9,369 bases of DNA from JAGTVG01 sp964389805. Its GTDB lineage: Bacteria > Bacteroidota > Bacteroidia > Cytophagales > Cyclobacteriaceae. The notes beneath the pieces are model-generated. The model saw nothing but the letters and a program-made list of their open reading frames with translations, searched no databases and had not been told where the DNA came from. A program made the position numbers and the translations under genes. This document shows, piece after piece, positions 1 through 6,573 of this stretch (positions are counted from its first letter, which is position 1; the number at the start of each line of letters is the position of its first letter). The stretch lies in NCBI GenBank assembly GCA_964389805.1, contig CAYMFU010000071.1, positions 1 through 9,369 of the forward strand. Reading direction: 5' to 3'.

Positions 1-965
1 TCTGTCAGGATTTTCCGAAGTATTTTCCGATCTAAGGGATCTAAGTGTGCCACAACGGGCAATCTGCCTATTAATTCAGGAATTAAACCGTATGATTTCA
101 GGTCTACAGCATTTACATATCTATACAGATTATCTTTATCAATTTCTTGCCGGATACTGGTATCCGTTTTGGAGGCAAATCCTAGTGGCCGCGTGTCAAT
201 TCTTTTGGCAATATGTTTGTCAATGCCGTCAAATGCGCCTCCACATATAAATAGGATGTTTTCCGTATTCACAGCGATCATTTTCTGGTCAGGATGCTTT
301 CTGCCGCCCTGGGGTGGTACATTGACTACGGTTCCTTCCAAAAGTTTTAAAAGGGCTTGCTGAACACCTTCGCCACTGACATCCCTCGTTATTGACGGAT
401 TATCTGACTTCCGGGCTATTTTATCTATTTCATCAACATAAACAATGCCTCTTTCAGCTGCTTCCACATCATAATTTGAAGCCTGTAAAAGCCGTGTGAG
501 GATGCTTTCCACATCTTCACCCACATAACCTGCTTCAGTAAGAACTGTAGCATCAGCTATGCAGAAAGGCACCTGAAGCATATTGGCAAGGGTTCTGGCC
601 AGGTAGGTCTTGCCCGTACCGGTTTCACCCACCATAATAATGTTGGATTTCTCGATGACCACATCGTCTTCATCCTCCTTTAAGGGCTGCATCAACCTTT
701 TATAATGGTTATATACAGCCACAGAAATTACCTTTTTAGCTTCATCCTGTCCAACTACGAACTGGTCAAGGAAATCCTTCATTTCTGAAGGTTTAATTAA
801 ATTAAAAGTGGGTTTTTGTCCATCTTCCTTTATTTTCTTTTCTTCCATAAGGATCTGATAGGCCTGGTCAATACAGTAATTGCATATATGGGAATTTATT
901 CCCGAGACCATCAGGTCAACATCCTTCTTGCTTCTCCCACAAAATGAACAGGATACTTGTGCCAT
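1..965 (-). CDS. clpX: ATP-dependent Clp protease, ATP-binding subunit ClpX (partial, C-terminus missing)
   Basis: ClpX is the AAA+ unfoldase that recognises tagged proteins, unfolds them with ATP and threads them into ClpP in the cytoplasm. The first 321 codons are present, starting at the ATG whose first base is 965; the frame is open to the window edge, so the end is missing because of the cut, not a mutation. Visible in order: an N-terminal zinc-binding domain with Cys6, Cys9, Cys28 and Cys31 (the usual C-x2-C-x18-C-x2-C), Walker A GETGTGKT at 113-120, the GYVG pore loop at 147-150, Walker B VDEID at 177-181, the RKH pore loop at 222-224, an LGF tripeptide at 261-263 where the ClpP-docking IGF loop is expected, and the GLIPELIGRLPV box near 293-304 with its arginine finger. 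The small AAA+ subdomain lies beyond base 1. The start is 11 bases after the clpP stop, so the two are surely one transcript. Identification is very secure. Confidence 0.98.
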   Translation of the reverse strand, partial: MAQVSCSFCGRSKKDVDLMVSGINSHICNYCIDQAYQILMEEKKIKEDGQKPTFNLIKPSEMKDFLDQFVVGQDEAKKVISVAVYNHYKRLMQPLKEDEDDVVIEKSNIIMVGETGTGKTYLARTLANMLQVPFCIADATVLTEAGYVGEDVESILTRLLQASNYDVEAAERGIVYVDEIDKIARKSDNPSITRDVSGEGVQQALLKLLEGTVVNVPPQGGRKHPDQKMIAVNTENILFICGGAFDGIDKHIAKRIDTRPLGFASKTDTSIRQEIDKDNLYRYVNAVDLKSYGLIPELIGRLPVVAHLDPLDRKILRKILT

Positions 966-976
966 GGTTAATTTGT

Positions 977-1648
977 TTATTTACGCTTTTCTAATACTTC
1001 GTCAATCAATCCATATTTTTTGGCGTCTTCAGCTTTAAGCCAAAAATCCCTATCAGAGTCTTTTTCTATTTGTTCATACGTTTTTCCACTATGCTTGGAT
1101 AATACATTGTACAAATCTTTCTTTACGGAAAGTGTTTGTTTCAGGGATATTTCCATGTCTGAAGCTTGCCCCTGCATGCCGCTCATTGGCTGGTGGATCA
1201 TGATTCTTGAGTGAGGAAGTGCAGACCTCTTCCCCTTGGCTCCTCCGGCCAGCAATACAGCAGCCATAGAAGCAGCCAGGCCGGTACAAATAGTACTTAC
1301 ATCTGGAGTAACGAGCTGCATGGTGTCATAAATGCCTAATCCGGCATAAACCGAACCTCCCGGGCTGTTAACATACAGCAAGACATCTTTTTGTGAATCT
1401 ACGGATTCCAGGAATAGCAATTGGGCTGTAATTATATTAGCAATATTGTCGTCAACCGGCAGACCAAGAAATATGATCCTGTCCATGATTAACCTGGAGA
1501 AGACATCAATTTCACGGAAATTGGTGGGTCGTTCTTCTATTACTGCCCTGGTCATATTATCTACTGATTGAACATATTTGTCAAAAGCAGTTCCGCTAAC
1601 ATTTTTGTCCTTAACTGCGTATTTTCTGAATTCTTCTTTATTTAACAT
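977..1648 (-). CDS. clpP: ATP-dependent Clp protease, proteolytic subunit ClpP
   Basis: ClpP is the serine peptidase that assembles into a two-ring tetradecamer and degrades proteins delivered by ClpX. From the start chosen here it is 223 residues. The catalytic triad is visible: Ser127 in GLAASMAAVLLAGG, His152 in IMIHQP, and Asp201 in SDRDFWL; NSPGGSV near 94-100 supplies the oxyanion-hole region. I chose the ATG at 1648 because the protein then begins MLNKEEFRKY, with a plausible short N-terminal extension. The in-frame ATG at 1720 would add 24 residues encoded by a transcription terminator hairpin. No good Shine-Dalgarno sequence is seen, which is normal in Bacteroidota. clpX follows after 11 bases, and tig lies 85 bases upstream beyond a terminator, so clpP-clpX likely has its own promoter or lives on read-through. 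No defect is seen. Confidence 0.97.
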   Translation of the reverse strand: MLNKEEFRKYAVKDKNVSGTAFDKYVQSVDNMTRAVIEERPTNFREIDVFSRLIMDRIIFLGLPVDDNIANIITAQLLFLESVDSQKDVLLYVNSPGGSVYAGLGIYDTMQLVTPDVSTICTGLAASMAAVLLAGGAKGKRSALPHSRIMIHQPMSGMQGQASDMEISLKQTLSVKKDLYNVLSKHSGKTYEQIEKDSDRDFWLKAEDAKKYGLIDEVLEKRK

Positions 1649-1677
1649 GTTATTGCCTGTTTTATTGCTCCAATTAT

Positions 1678-1708
1678 AAAAAAAAAGCCCTTCAATAAAA
1701 AGGACTTT
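1678..1708 (-). terminator. Intrinsic terminator after tig
   Basis: Read on the minus strand, a 9-base stem AAAGTCCTT (1708-1700) pairs with AAGGGCTTT (1692-1684) around a 7-base loop, with one G-U pair. The T-rich arm continues into six more T residues (1683-1678). It begins 25 bases after the tig stop codon and ends 29 bases before the clpP start. This is the classic intrinsic terminator layout, though the stem is only moderately GC-rich. It should end tig transcripts at least in part and separate them from clpP-clpX. Confidence 0.75.
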
Positions 1709-1733
1709 GCATATAAACAATTCATATCCTCAT

Positions 1734-3062
1734 TTAGTTCGAAACTATCTTAGAAAATTCATCCGGTTTTACTTTTTTGAAGGAGATATCCATCTTTTCA
1801 TAAATGAAATCCATGATCTTGTCATTTCTTACCTTGTTAAATGTATTCATGTAATTCTGCCCGTCATTTCCCTGTAAATAATTTTCAGCAAATGAATCAA
1901 GATTTTCACTCATATTATCGGTCATGCCATAGGAGGCAAATTGTGCCATGATCAATTCCTTCGCACTGGCAACTACATCCGGATGTTCAACTTTGATATC
2001 ATTTTCTTCAGCTACCTTATTTACAATCAAGCTCCACTTCAGTTCCTTTATATAATTTTCGAAGTCCTTATTTAGATCTTCTTCATTGATTTTATCCTTA
2101 TTGGATACCAGAATCCACTTTTTATAGAAGGCATCTGGAACTTCAATTTTTGAAGTATCGAGAAGTTTATCCTGTATCAACTTTTGAGTATAGCCCTTAG
2201 CTTCCTGGTTATAATTTTTTTCCAGGGTTTCCTTCAGCTTTTTCATGAATTCCTCTTCATTCTTCACAGCATCCTTGCCGAATACTTTGTCAAAAAGTTC
2301 CTGGTTTATTTCTGCGTTTTCTACCCGGTTGATCTTATTGATCTTGAAAGTGAATAAACCCTTCAGCTCTTTTATTTCCTCATCCGATTTTCTTAGGATC
2401 GTGGAAGCTGTTGCATCATCCACAAAGATCTTTTTCGGATCAATTTCAATTGTATCTTCCTTTTTAAGGCCTATAAATTTTTTCGCATCTTTAGCTTTCA
2501 GTTGATTGGCGGTAATCCAGATCTCTTCCTTGTATGCACTTGATTCCTGTGTCAGTTCTCCCATCAGATCATCACCTTCCTGAATTTCCTCCGGCTCAGA
2601 ATAATTTCCATACTGTTTTTTTATACTATCCAGGGTAGTTTCAATGGTTTTCTTATCCGCCTGTATCTCGTACGCTTTAATCTTTTGTGCAAGGTTCAGG
2701 TCAAATTCGGCTACCAGCCCTATTTCGTATTCGAATTCAAACTCCTTTTGATTTTCCCAGTCAATGCCAGCTGTTTTATCGTGGTTAGGTAAAGGCTCAC
2801 CTATTAACTTGATCTTATTTTCTTTGATATAATCTGTAATAGATTTAGAAAGAATTTCATTGATCTCCTCAACTAGTATGGATTTTCCATATAATTTTTT
2901 GATCAATCCAGGAGGTACTTTGCCCGGGCGAAAACCTTTGATAGTAGCCTTCTTTGAATAATCTTTTACTTTTTCTTCAACTTTGGGTTGATAATCTTTC
3001 TCCTTTAGTGTAATTTTAATTTGGCCTTCAGTGGCCGTGCTTTTATCTAATACGATATCCAA
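1734..3062 (-). CDS. tig: Trigger factor (ribosome-associated chaperone)
   Basis: Trigger factor binds at the ribosome exit tunnel and shields nascent chains. The 442-residue length fits the family (E. coli 432). The N-terminal ribosome-binding domain carries the signature GFRPGKVP at residues 43-50, the same position as in E. coli. A middle region of about 160-247 aligns loosely with the FKBP-like PPIase domain but lacks a recognisable catalytic PGFE-type motif, as is common in Bacteroidota. The rest, about 250-442, is charged and helix-rich like the C-terminal chaperone domain. The start is TTG (first base 3062): the protein then begins MDIVLDKSTA, matching the usual N-terminus, and no ATG or GTG occurs in frame between it and the upstream in-frame TGA. 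It lies between the tRNA-Leu hairpin and its own terminator, next to clpP-clpX, a common arrangement. Identification is secure; peptidyl-prolyl isomerase activity is doubtful. Confidence 0.96.
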   Translation of the reverse strand: MDIVLDKSTATEGQIKITLKEKDYQPKVEEKVKDYSKKATIKGFRPGKVPPGLIKKLYGKSILVEEINEILSKSITDYIKENKIKLIGEPLPNHDKTAGIDWENQKEFEFEYEIGLVAEFDLNLAQKIKAYEIQADKKTIETTLDSIKKQYGNYSEPEEIQEGDDLMGELTQESSAYKEEIWITANQLKAKDAKKFIGLKKEDTIEIDPKKIFVDDATASTILRKSDEEIKELKGLFTFKINKINRVENAEINQELFDKVFGKDAVKNEEEFMKKLKETLEKNYNQEAKGYTQKLIQDKLLDTSKIEVPDAFYKKWILVSNKDKINEEDLNKDFENYIKELKWSLIVNKVAEENDIKVEHPDVVASAKELIMAQFASYGMTDNMSENLDSFAENYLQGNDGQNYMNTFNKVRNDKIMDFIYEKMDISFKKVKPDEFSKIVSN

Positions 3063-3087
3063 GGTTCTAATATTTATATTAAAAACG

Positions 3088-3132
3088 ATAAAATAAAACC
3101 CTCAATCTTGAAATCAAGAGAAAAAGAGGGTT
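3088..3132 (-). terminator. Hairpin and T-rich tail after tRNA-Leu, likely terminator
   Basis: An outer stem AACCCTC (minus strand, 3132-3126) pairs perfectly with GAGGGTT (3103-3097). Inside it is a second perfect stem, TCTTG/CAAGA (3119-3115 with 3110-3106), with a 4-base loop. The tail is TTTATTTTAT (3096-3088). It starts 6 bases after the 3' end of the tRNA, where a tRNA terminator or processing hairpin is expected. The internal asymmetry (6 bases on one side, 2 on the other) makes it less ideal than the tig terminator. Confidence 0.6.
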
Positions 3133-3138
3133 ACAGTG

Positions 3139-3220
3139 TGCGGATGAAGGGACTCGAACCCCCATGCCTTGCGGCGCTAGATCCTAAGTCTAGTGCGTCT
3201 ACCAATTTCGCCACATCCGC
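3139..3220 (-). tRNA. tRNA-Leu (anticodon UAG)
   Basis: An 82-base cloverleaf can be folded. The acceptor arms are GCGGATG and CATCCGC with discriminator A. The D arm contains AATTGGTAGAC. The anticodon stem CTAGA/TCTAG encloses the loop CTTAGGA, giving anticodon UAG, which reads CUN leucine codons. A long class II variable arm GCC-GCAA-GGC, typical of tRNA-Leu, is present. The T loop TTCGAGT sits on a five-pair stem with two G-U pairs. The 3' CCA is not encoded, so it must be added enzymatically. It is transcribed away from the rel gene and ahead of tig. Confidence 0.96.
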
Positions 3221-3234
3221 ATAAATATTGTCAG

Positions 3235-3264
3235 ATGATAGAATATTCAGCAATCTTTGGTCAA
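3235..3264 (-). promoter_or_regulatory. Candidate promoter for tRNA-Leu
   Basis: On the minus strand TTGACC (3264-3259) and TATCAT (3240-3235) are separated by 18 bases, and the second hexamer ends 14 bases before the first base of the mature tRNA. This resembles a primary-sigma promoter with a short tRNA leader. The match to the Bacteroidota TAnnTTTG consensus is imperfect, so this is a positional guess. Confidence 0.4.
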
Positions 3265-3408
3265 TTATCAAATATTAATGAATCGTAAAGGAACATCGAT
3301 ATTTGACATTCATCCAAACAGGGATGAAAAACGGAATGCAAAGGTAATGATTTATGGCTTAAAACCATAATGATTCGTATATTTTAGTGGGCACTTTATT
3401 TGCGGGAA

Positions 3409-5634
3409 ATGATAATTACTGACGAAGAAGTTGAAAAGAAAGAAATAGTACGGAAATACAGAAGATTGCTCAGGCATGCGAAGCCATTTTTGAAGGACGG
3501 CGATGCTAAGTTGATCAAAAAGGCGTTTAATACATCCATGGAGGCACACACGGGAATGAGAAGAAGATCCGGTGAGCCTTATATCTACCATCCGCTCGAA
3601 GTAGCTATGATCGCAGTTGATGAAATTGGCTTAGGCACTACTTCGATAATATCTGCCATTTTGCACGATGTGGTGGAAGATACAGAGTTTGAAATTGAAG
3701 ATATTGAGAGGGAATTTGGCCCTAAGATTGCCAAGATCATTGATGGTTTAACCAAGATCTCAGGCGTATTTGAATACGGCACATCTGCTCAGGCTGAGAA
3801 TTTTAGGAAGATGTTGCTCACTTTATCCGAAGATGTGCGGGTGATATTGATCAAACTGGCCGACCGGCTTCATAATATGCGTACCCTGTCCAGTCTACCC
3901 AGGAATAAGCAGCTCAGGATCGCCTCAGAAACCATTTACCTTTATGCACCTTTGGCACATCGTCTTGGTCTTTATGCCATTAAGACGGAGATGGAAGACC
4001 TTTATTTGAAATATACTGATGAGGAGGTGTATCATGAGATTGAAGAGAAGCTGGAAGCGAATAAACCTATACGTGACCGTTTCATAAGAAGGTTTATCAC
4101 ACCGGTACAGGAGGAATTGTCTGCCCAGAGCTTCAGATTTAAGATCAAGGGAAGGCCTAAGTCCATTTATTCTGTATGGAATAAAATGAAGATCCAGAAT
4201 ATTCCGTTTGAGGAGGTGTATGATCTCTTCGCCGTCCGTATTATTCTGGAATCAGCTCCCGAACATGAAAAAGCTGCCTGTTGGCAGGTATATTCTATCG
4301 TTACTGATTTTTATAAGCCCAACCCAGACAGACTCCGTGACTGGATCAGCACACCCAAAAGTAATGGGTATGAATCCTTACACACTACGGTTATGAGCCG
4401 GACAGGATTATGGGTGGAGGTGCAGATCAGAACCCGTCGAATGGATGAAATCGCTGAAAAGGGATATGCCGCTCACTGGAAGTATAAAGATCTGCCTAGC
4501 AAGTATAAAGCATCTGTTGAGACCGGCCTTGAAGAATGGATAAGCCGGGTTAGAGATATGCTTGAGCAGAATGATACCAATGCCATTGAGTTTGTAGATG
4601 ACTTCAGGTCAAACTTATTTAATGAAGAGGTATTTGTATTTACTCCTAAAGGAGATCTTAAAATACTGCCTAATGGAGCTAAGGCCCTGGATTTTGCCTT
4701 CGATATTCACTCAGAAGTCGGGGCGCATTGTATAGGTGCAAAAGTTAACCAGAAGCTGGTATCCCTCAATCATACCCTGAAGAATGGCGATCAGGTTGAA
4801 ATTTTAACCTCTATCAAACAAAAACCCAGTGAAGACTGGCTTCGTTTCGTTGTTACTTCCAAAGCGAAATCAAAGATCAAGGATCTTCTGAAGAGTGAAA
4901 GAAAAACAGTTATCGCTCAGGGGAAGGAAGTGGTGCTGCGGAAGCTAAAGCAGATGAAGATCAATCCAAATGATGAGGTCTATAATCAGATTCGGGCTTA
5001 TTTTGATGCCAATACAAATAACGAACTTTTTTATAAGGTTGGGAATGATGAGATAGATCACAAGGAGATTAAAAAATTCAGAGAGGTCCAGGAGAAAAGA
5101 AAGGCAGAGATATCACCAAAAGTGCAGGATGCTCAGACTTTTGAAAAGCAATTAACAGCGGTGACCGGAAAATCAAGAGATATGCTCTTGATCGGTGAGG
5201 ACATGGACATCATTGACTATACTTTTGCTAAGTGTTGCAATCCCATCCCCGGGGATGATGTTTTTGGTTTTGTTACCGTGAATGAAGGTATAAAGGTGCA
5301 CCGGACTTCATGCCCAAATGCGATAGAATTGATGTCACGTCACGGACACCGGGTAATTAAAGCCAAATGGACCTCACAAAAGAAAGTTGCATTCCTTGCA
5401 GGTGTAAAATTGATCGGGACTGACCGGATAGGTATTATTAACGATGTAACTACAATCATATCCAATGAGTTGAAGGTCAATATGCGGTCGATATCCATTG
5501 ATACCGACAGCGGAATCTTTGAAGGAAGGATTATGCTGTACGTAAATGATACCATACACCTTGAATTATTGATCAATAAGCTTCGAAAGGTAAACGGAAT
5601 TGTTAAGGTGATCCGGTTTGATACAAAAGAGTAA
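3409..5634 (+). CDS. Bifunctional (p)ppGpp synthetase/hydrolase, RelA/SpoT family
   Basis: A long RelA/SpoT homologue (Rel) that makes and breaks the alarmone (p)ppGpp in the stringent response. With the ATG at 3409 it has 741 residues. Domains in order: HD hydrolase, about 40-190, with His61 (YHP), His86-Asp87, Glu90-Asp91 and Asn156 in ADRLHNMRT, all expected active-site residues; synthetase, about 240-350, with GRPKSIY at 248-254, Asp272 in YDLFAVRI, STPKSNGYESLHTTV and Glu338 in EVQIRT; TGS domain about 406-468; a conserved-cysteine domain with Cys609-Cys610 and Cys635; and a C-terminal ACT domain about 664-737. Both catalytic centres look intact, so it is likely bifunctional. A TTG at 3400 would add three residues; the ATG is preferred because it gives a normal N-terminus. 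It heads the plus-strand block, 86 bases before the Fur-family gene. The symbol (rel, relA or spoT) is left open. Confidence 0.96.
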   Translation: MIITDEEVEKKEIVRKYRRLLRHAKPFLKDGDAKLIKKAFNTSMEAHTGMRRRSGEPYIYHPLEVAMIAVDEIGLGTTSIISAILHDVVEDTEFEIEDIEREFGPKIAKIIDGLTKISGVFEYGTSAQAENFRKMLLTLSEDVRVILIKLADRLHNMRTLSSLPRNKQLRIASETIYLYAPLAHRLGLYAIKTEMEDLYLKYTDEEVYHEIEEKLEANKPIRDRFIRRFITPVQEELSAQSFRFKIKGRPKSIYSVWNKMKIQNIPFEEVYDLFAVRIILESAPEHEKAACWQVYSIVTDFYKPNPDRLRDWISTPKSNGYESLHTTVMSRTGLWVEVQIRTRRMDEIAEKGYAAHWKYKDLPSKYKASVETGLEEWISRVRDMLEQNDTNAIEFVDDFRSNLFNEEVFVFTPKGDLKILPNGAKALDFAFDIHSEVGAHCIGAKVNQKLVSLNHTLKNGDQVEILTSIKQKPSEDWLRFVVTSKAKSKIKDLLKSERKTVIAQGKEVVLRKLKQMKINPNDEVYNQIRAYFDANTNNELFYKVGNDEIDHKEIKKFREVQEKRKAEISPKVQDAQTFEKQLTAVTGKSRDMLLIGEDMDIIDYTFAKCCNPIPGDDVFGFVTVNEGIKVHRTSCPNAIELMSRHGHRVIKAKWTSQKKVAFLAGVKLIGTDRIGIINDVTTIISNELKVNMRSISIDTDSGIFEGRIMLYVNDTIHLELLINKLRKVNGIVKVIRFDTKE

Positions 5635-5684
5635 ATTCGTCCGATAAATCATTTGATATCTCAGTTTTTGAAGCATATATATTC

Positions 5685-5692
5685 TATATTTG
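5685..5692 (+). promoter_or_regulatory. Candidate -7 element upstream of the Fur-family gene
   Basis: TATATTTG matches the Bacteroidota -7 consensus TAnnTTTG exactly and lies 28 bases before the start codon, which would give a leader of roughly 20 bases. The nearest upstream TTTG (5667-5670) is only 14 bases away, closer than the usual spacing of about 19-20, so the -33 half is weak. If active, it would give the Fur-family gene a transcription start independent of rel. Confidence 0.4.
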
Positions 5693-5720
5693 CATACCAC
5701 AGTAGGTCTTAATAAATGCC

Positions 5721-6161
5721 ATGAATGAACAGATTTTTACTGAAGTAAAAAGGATTTTCACTCAATACCTGGAGAATAAAAATCTTCGCAAAACGCCTGA
5801 AAGGTTTGCAATACTTGAAGAGATTTATTACCGGGATGGTCATTTTGATGTAGAATCTTTATACATAAGTATGAAGAATAAAAATTACAGGGTAAGCAGA
5901 GCTACTGTATATAATACATTGGACCTTCTGGTAGAATGTGATCTTGTCAGCAAACACCAGTTTGGCAAAAACCTTGCCCAATACGAGAAATCATATGGTT
6001 ACAAACAGCATGACCATATATTACTTGAAGATGGTAAGTTAATAGAATTCTGTGATCCCCGGATACAGAATATCAAAAATACTCTGGAAGAGATGTTTAA
6101 AATTGATATCACTCATCATTCCCTGTATTTTTTTGCAAAAAGTAAATCCGTAAGTAAATAA
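5721..6161 (+). CDS. Fur-family transcriptional regulator lacking the structural zinc cysteines
   Basis: A 146-residue protein of the Fur family, metal-responsive repressors that bind DNA as dimers. The N-terminal winged-helix domain (about 1-88) includes RKTPERFAILEEIY and the recognition-helix motif SRATVYNTLDLL (59-70). The C-terminal dimerisation domain keeps several metal-ligand positions: His41, Glu89, the KQHDH cluster (His97, Asp98, His99), Glu109 in IEFCDPRIQ, and His133 in THHSL. The oddity is the structural zinc site. Where relatives read roughly HDHLICxxCG, this one reads HDHILLEDG, one residue shorter with no cysteine, and the C-terminal CxxC is replaced by AKSKSVSK. The only cysteines are 73 and 111. 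The reading frame is clean, so it does not look like a pseudogene. It could sense iron, zinc or peroxide; the sequence does not decide. The STAS gene follows after 15 bases. Confidence 0.92.
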   Translation: MNEQIFTEVKRIFTQYLENKNLRKTPERFAILEEIYYRDGHFDVESLYISMKNKNYRVSRATVYNTLDLLVECDLVSKHQFGKNLAQYEKSYGYKQHDHILLEDGKLIEFCDPRIQNIKNTLEEMFKIDITHHSLYFFAKSKSVSK

Positions 6162-6176
6162 TTTTATACAAATTTC

Positions 6177-6521
6177 ATGGAGCATTCTTATACAATCCTT
6201 GATAATATTTTAATTCTTACCCTGAAGGGAGATCTAATAGGTGAAAATAACGGGCCGGAACTGGTCAATGTGGTAAATGATCAGTTACATGATAATATGA
6301 CCCGTTGTGCTGTTGATCTATCCGAAGTAAGGTATATGAACAGTAGTGGCATAGGGGTACTGATTACTCTATTAACTAAATTCCGTAATCAGGAAGGAGA
6401 AATGATTTTGGTGAAACCATCAGAAAAAATTGAAAAACTTCTGCTAATAACTAAACTAAATAATATTTTTTCAATTGTAGAAAGCAAAGAGGAAGCAATT
6501 GAATTGTTAAAAGCTTTATAG
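6177..6521 (+). CDS. Single-domain STAS protein, anti-sigma factor antagonist type
   Basis: A 114-residue cytoplasmic protein made of one STAS domain, as in SpoIIAA and RsbV. Those proteins bind an anti-sigma kinase when unphosphorylated and are released when a serine is phosphorylated. The key segment is AVDLSEVRYMNSSGIGVLI (45-63); Ser56 or Ser57 in MNSSG is in the place of the phosphorylated serine, with Asn55 where Asp is more usual. The rest shows the expected alternation of strands and helices, ending in a helix EEAIELLKAL. The ATG at 6177 is 15 bases after the Fur-family stop, so the two are probably co-transcribed. No HATPase-type kinase, PP2C phosphatase or sigma factor is in the window, so its partner is unknown. 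The target process cannot be inferred. Confidence 0.88.
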   Translation: MEHSYTILDNILILTLKGDLIGENNGPELVNVVNDQLHDNMTRCAVDLSEVRYMNSSGIGVLITLLTKFRNQEGEMILVKPSEKIEKLLLITKLNNIFSIVESKEEAIELLKAL

Positions 6522-6573
6522 CAAAACGCTTCTGCATTTTTCACGATTTGATCAATTTAAAAGAAAATTCGAA

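Noticed and set aside
47..363. Two overlapping plus-strand open frames at 47-250 and 169-363
   Set aside because: They lie antisense to clpX, whose conserved motifs are unambiguous, and their translations resemble no family.
1649..1720. 24-residue N-terminal extension of ClpP from the ATG at 1720
   Set aside because: The extension would be encoded by the tig terminator hairpin and its T-tract, and is not family-like.
3400..3408. TTG start for Rel three codons upstream
   Set aside because: The ATG at 3409 gives a normal N-terminus and is a stronger codon.
5643..5660. Imperfect dyad GATAAATCATTTGATATC before the Fur-family gene as a Fur box
   Set aside because: Only the outer GATA/TATC and an offset inner ATCA/TGAT are symmetric; it does not fit the Fur box pattern well enough to claim autoregulation.
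6522..6573. Possible terminator between the STAS gene and purA
   Set aside because: Only 3-4 base stems can be drawn around the ATTTTT run; too weak to call.
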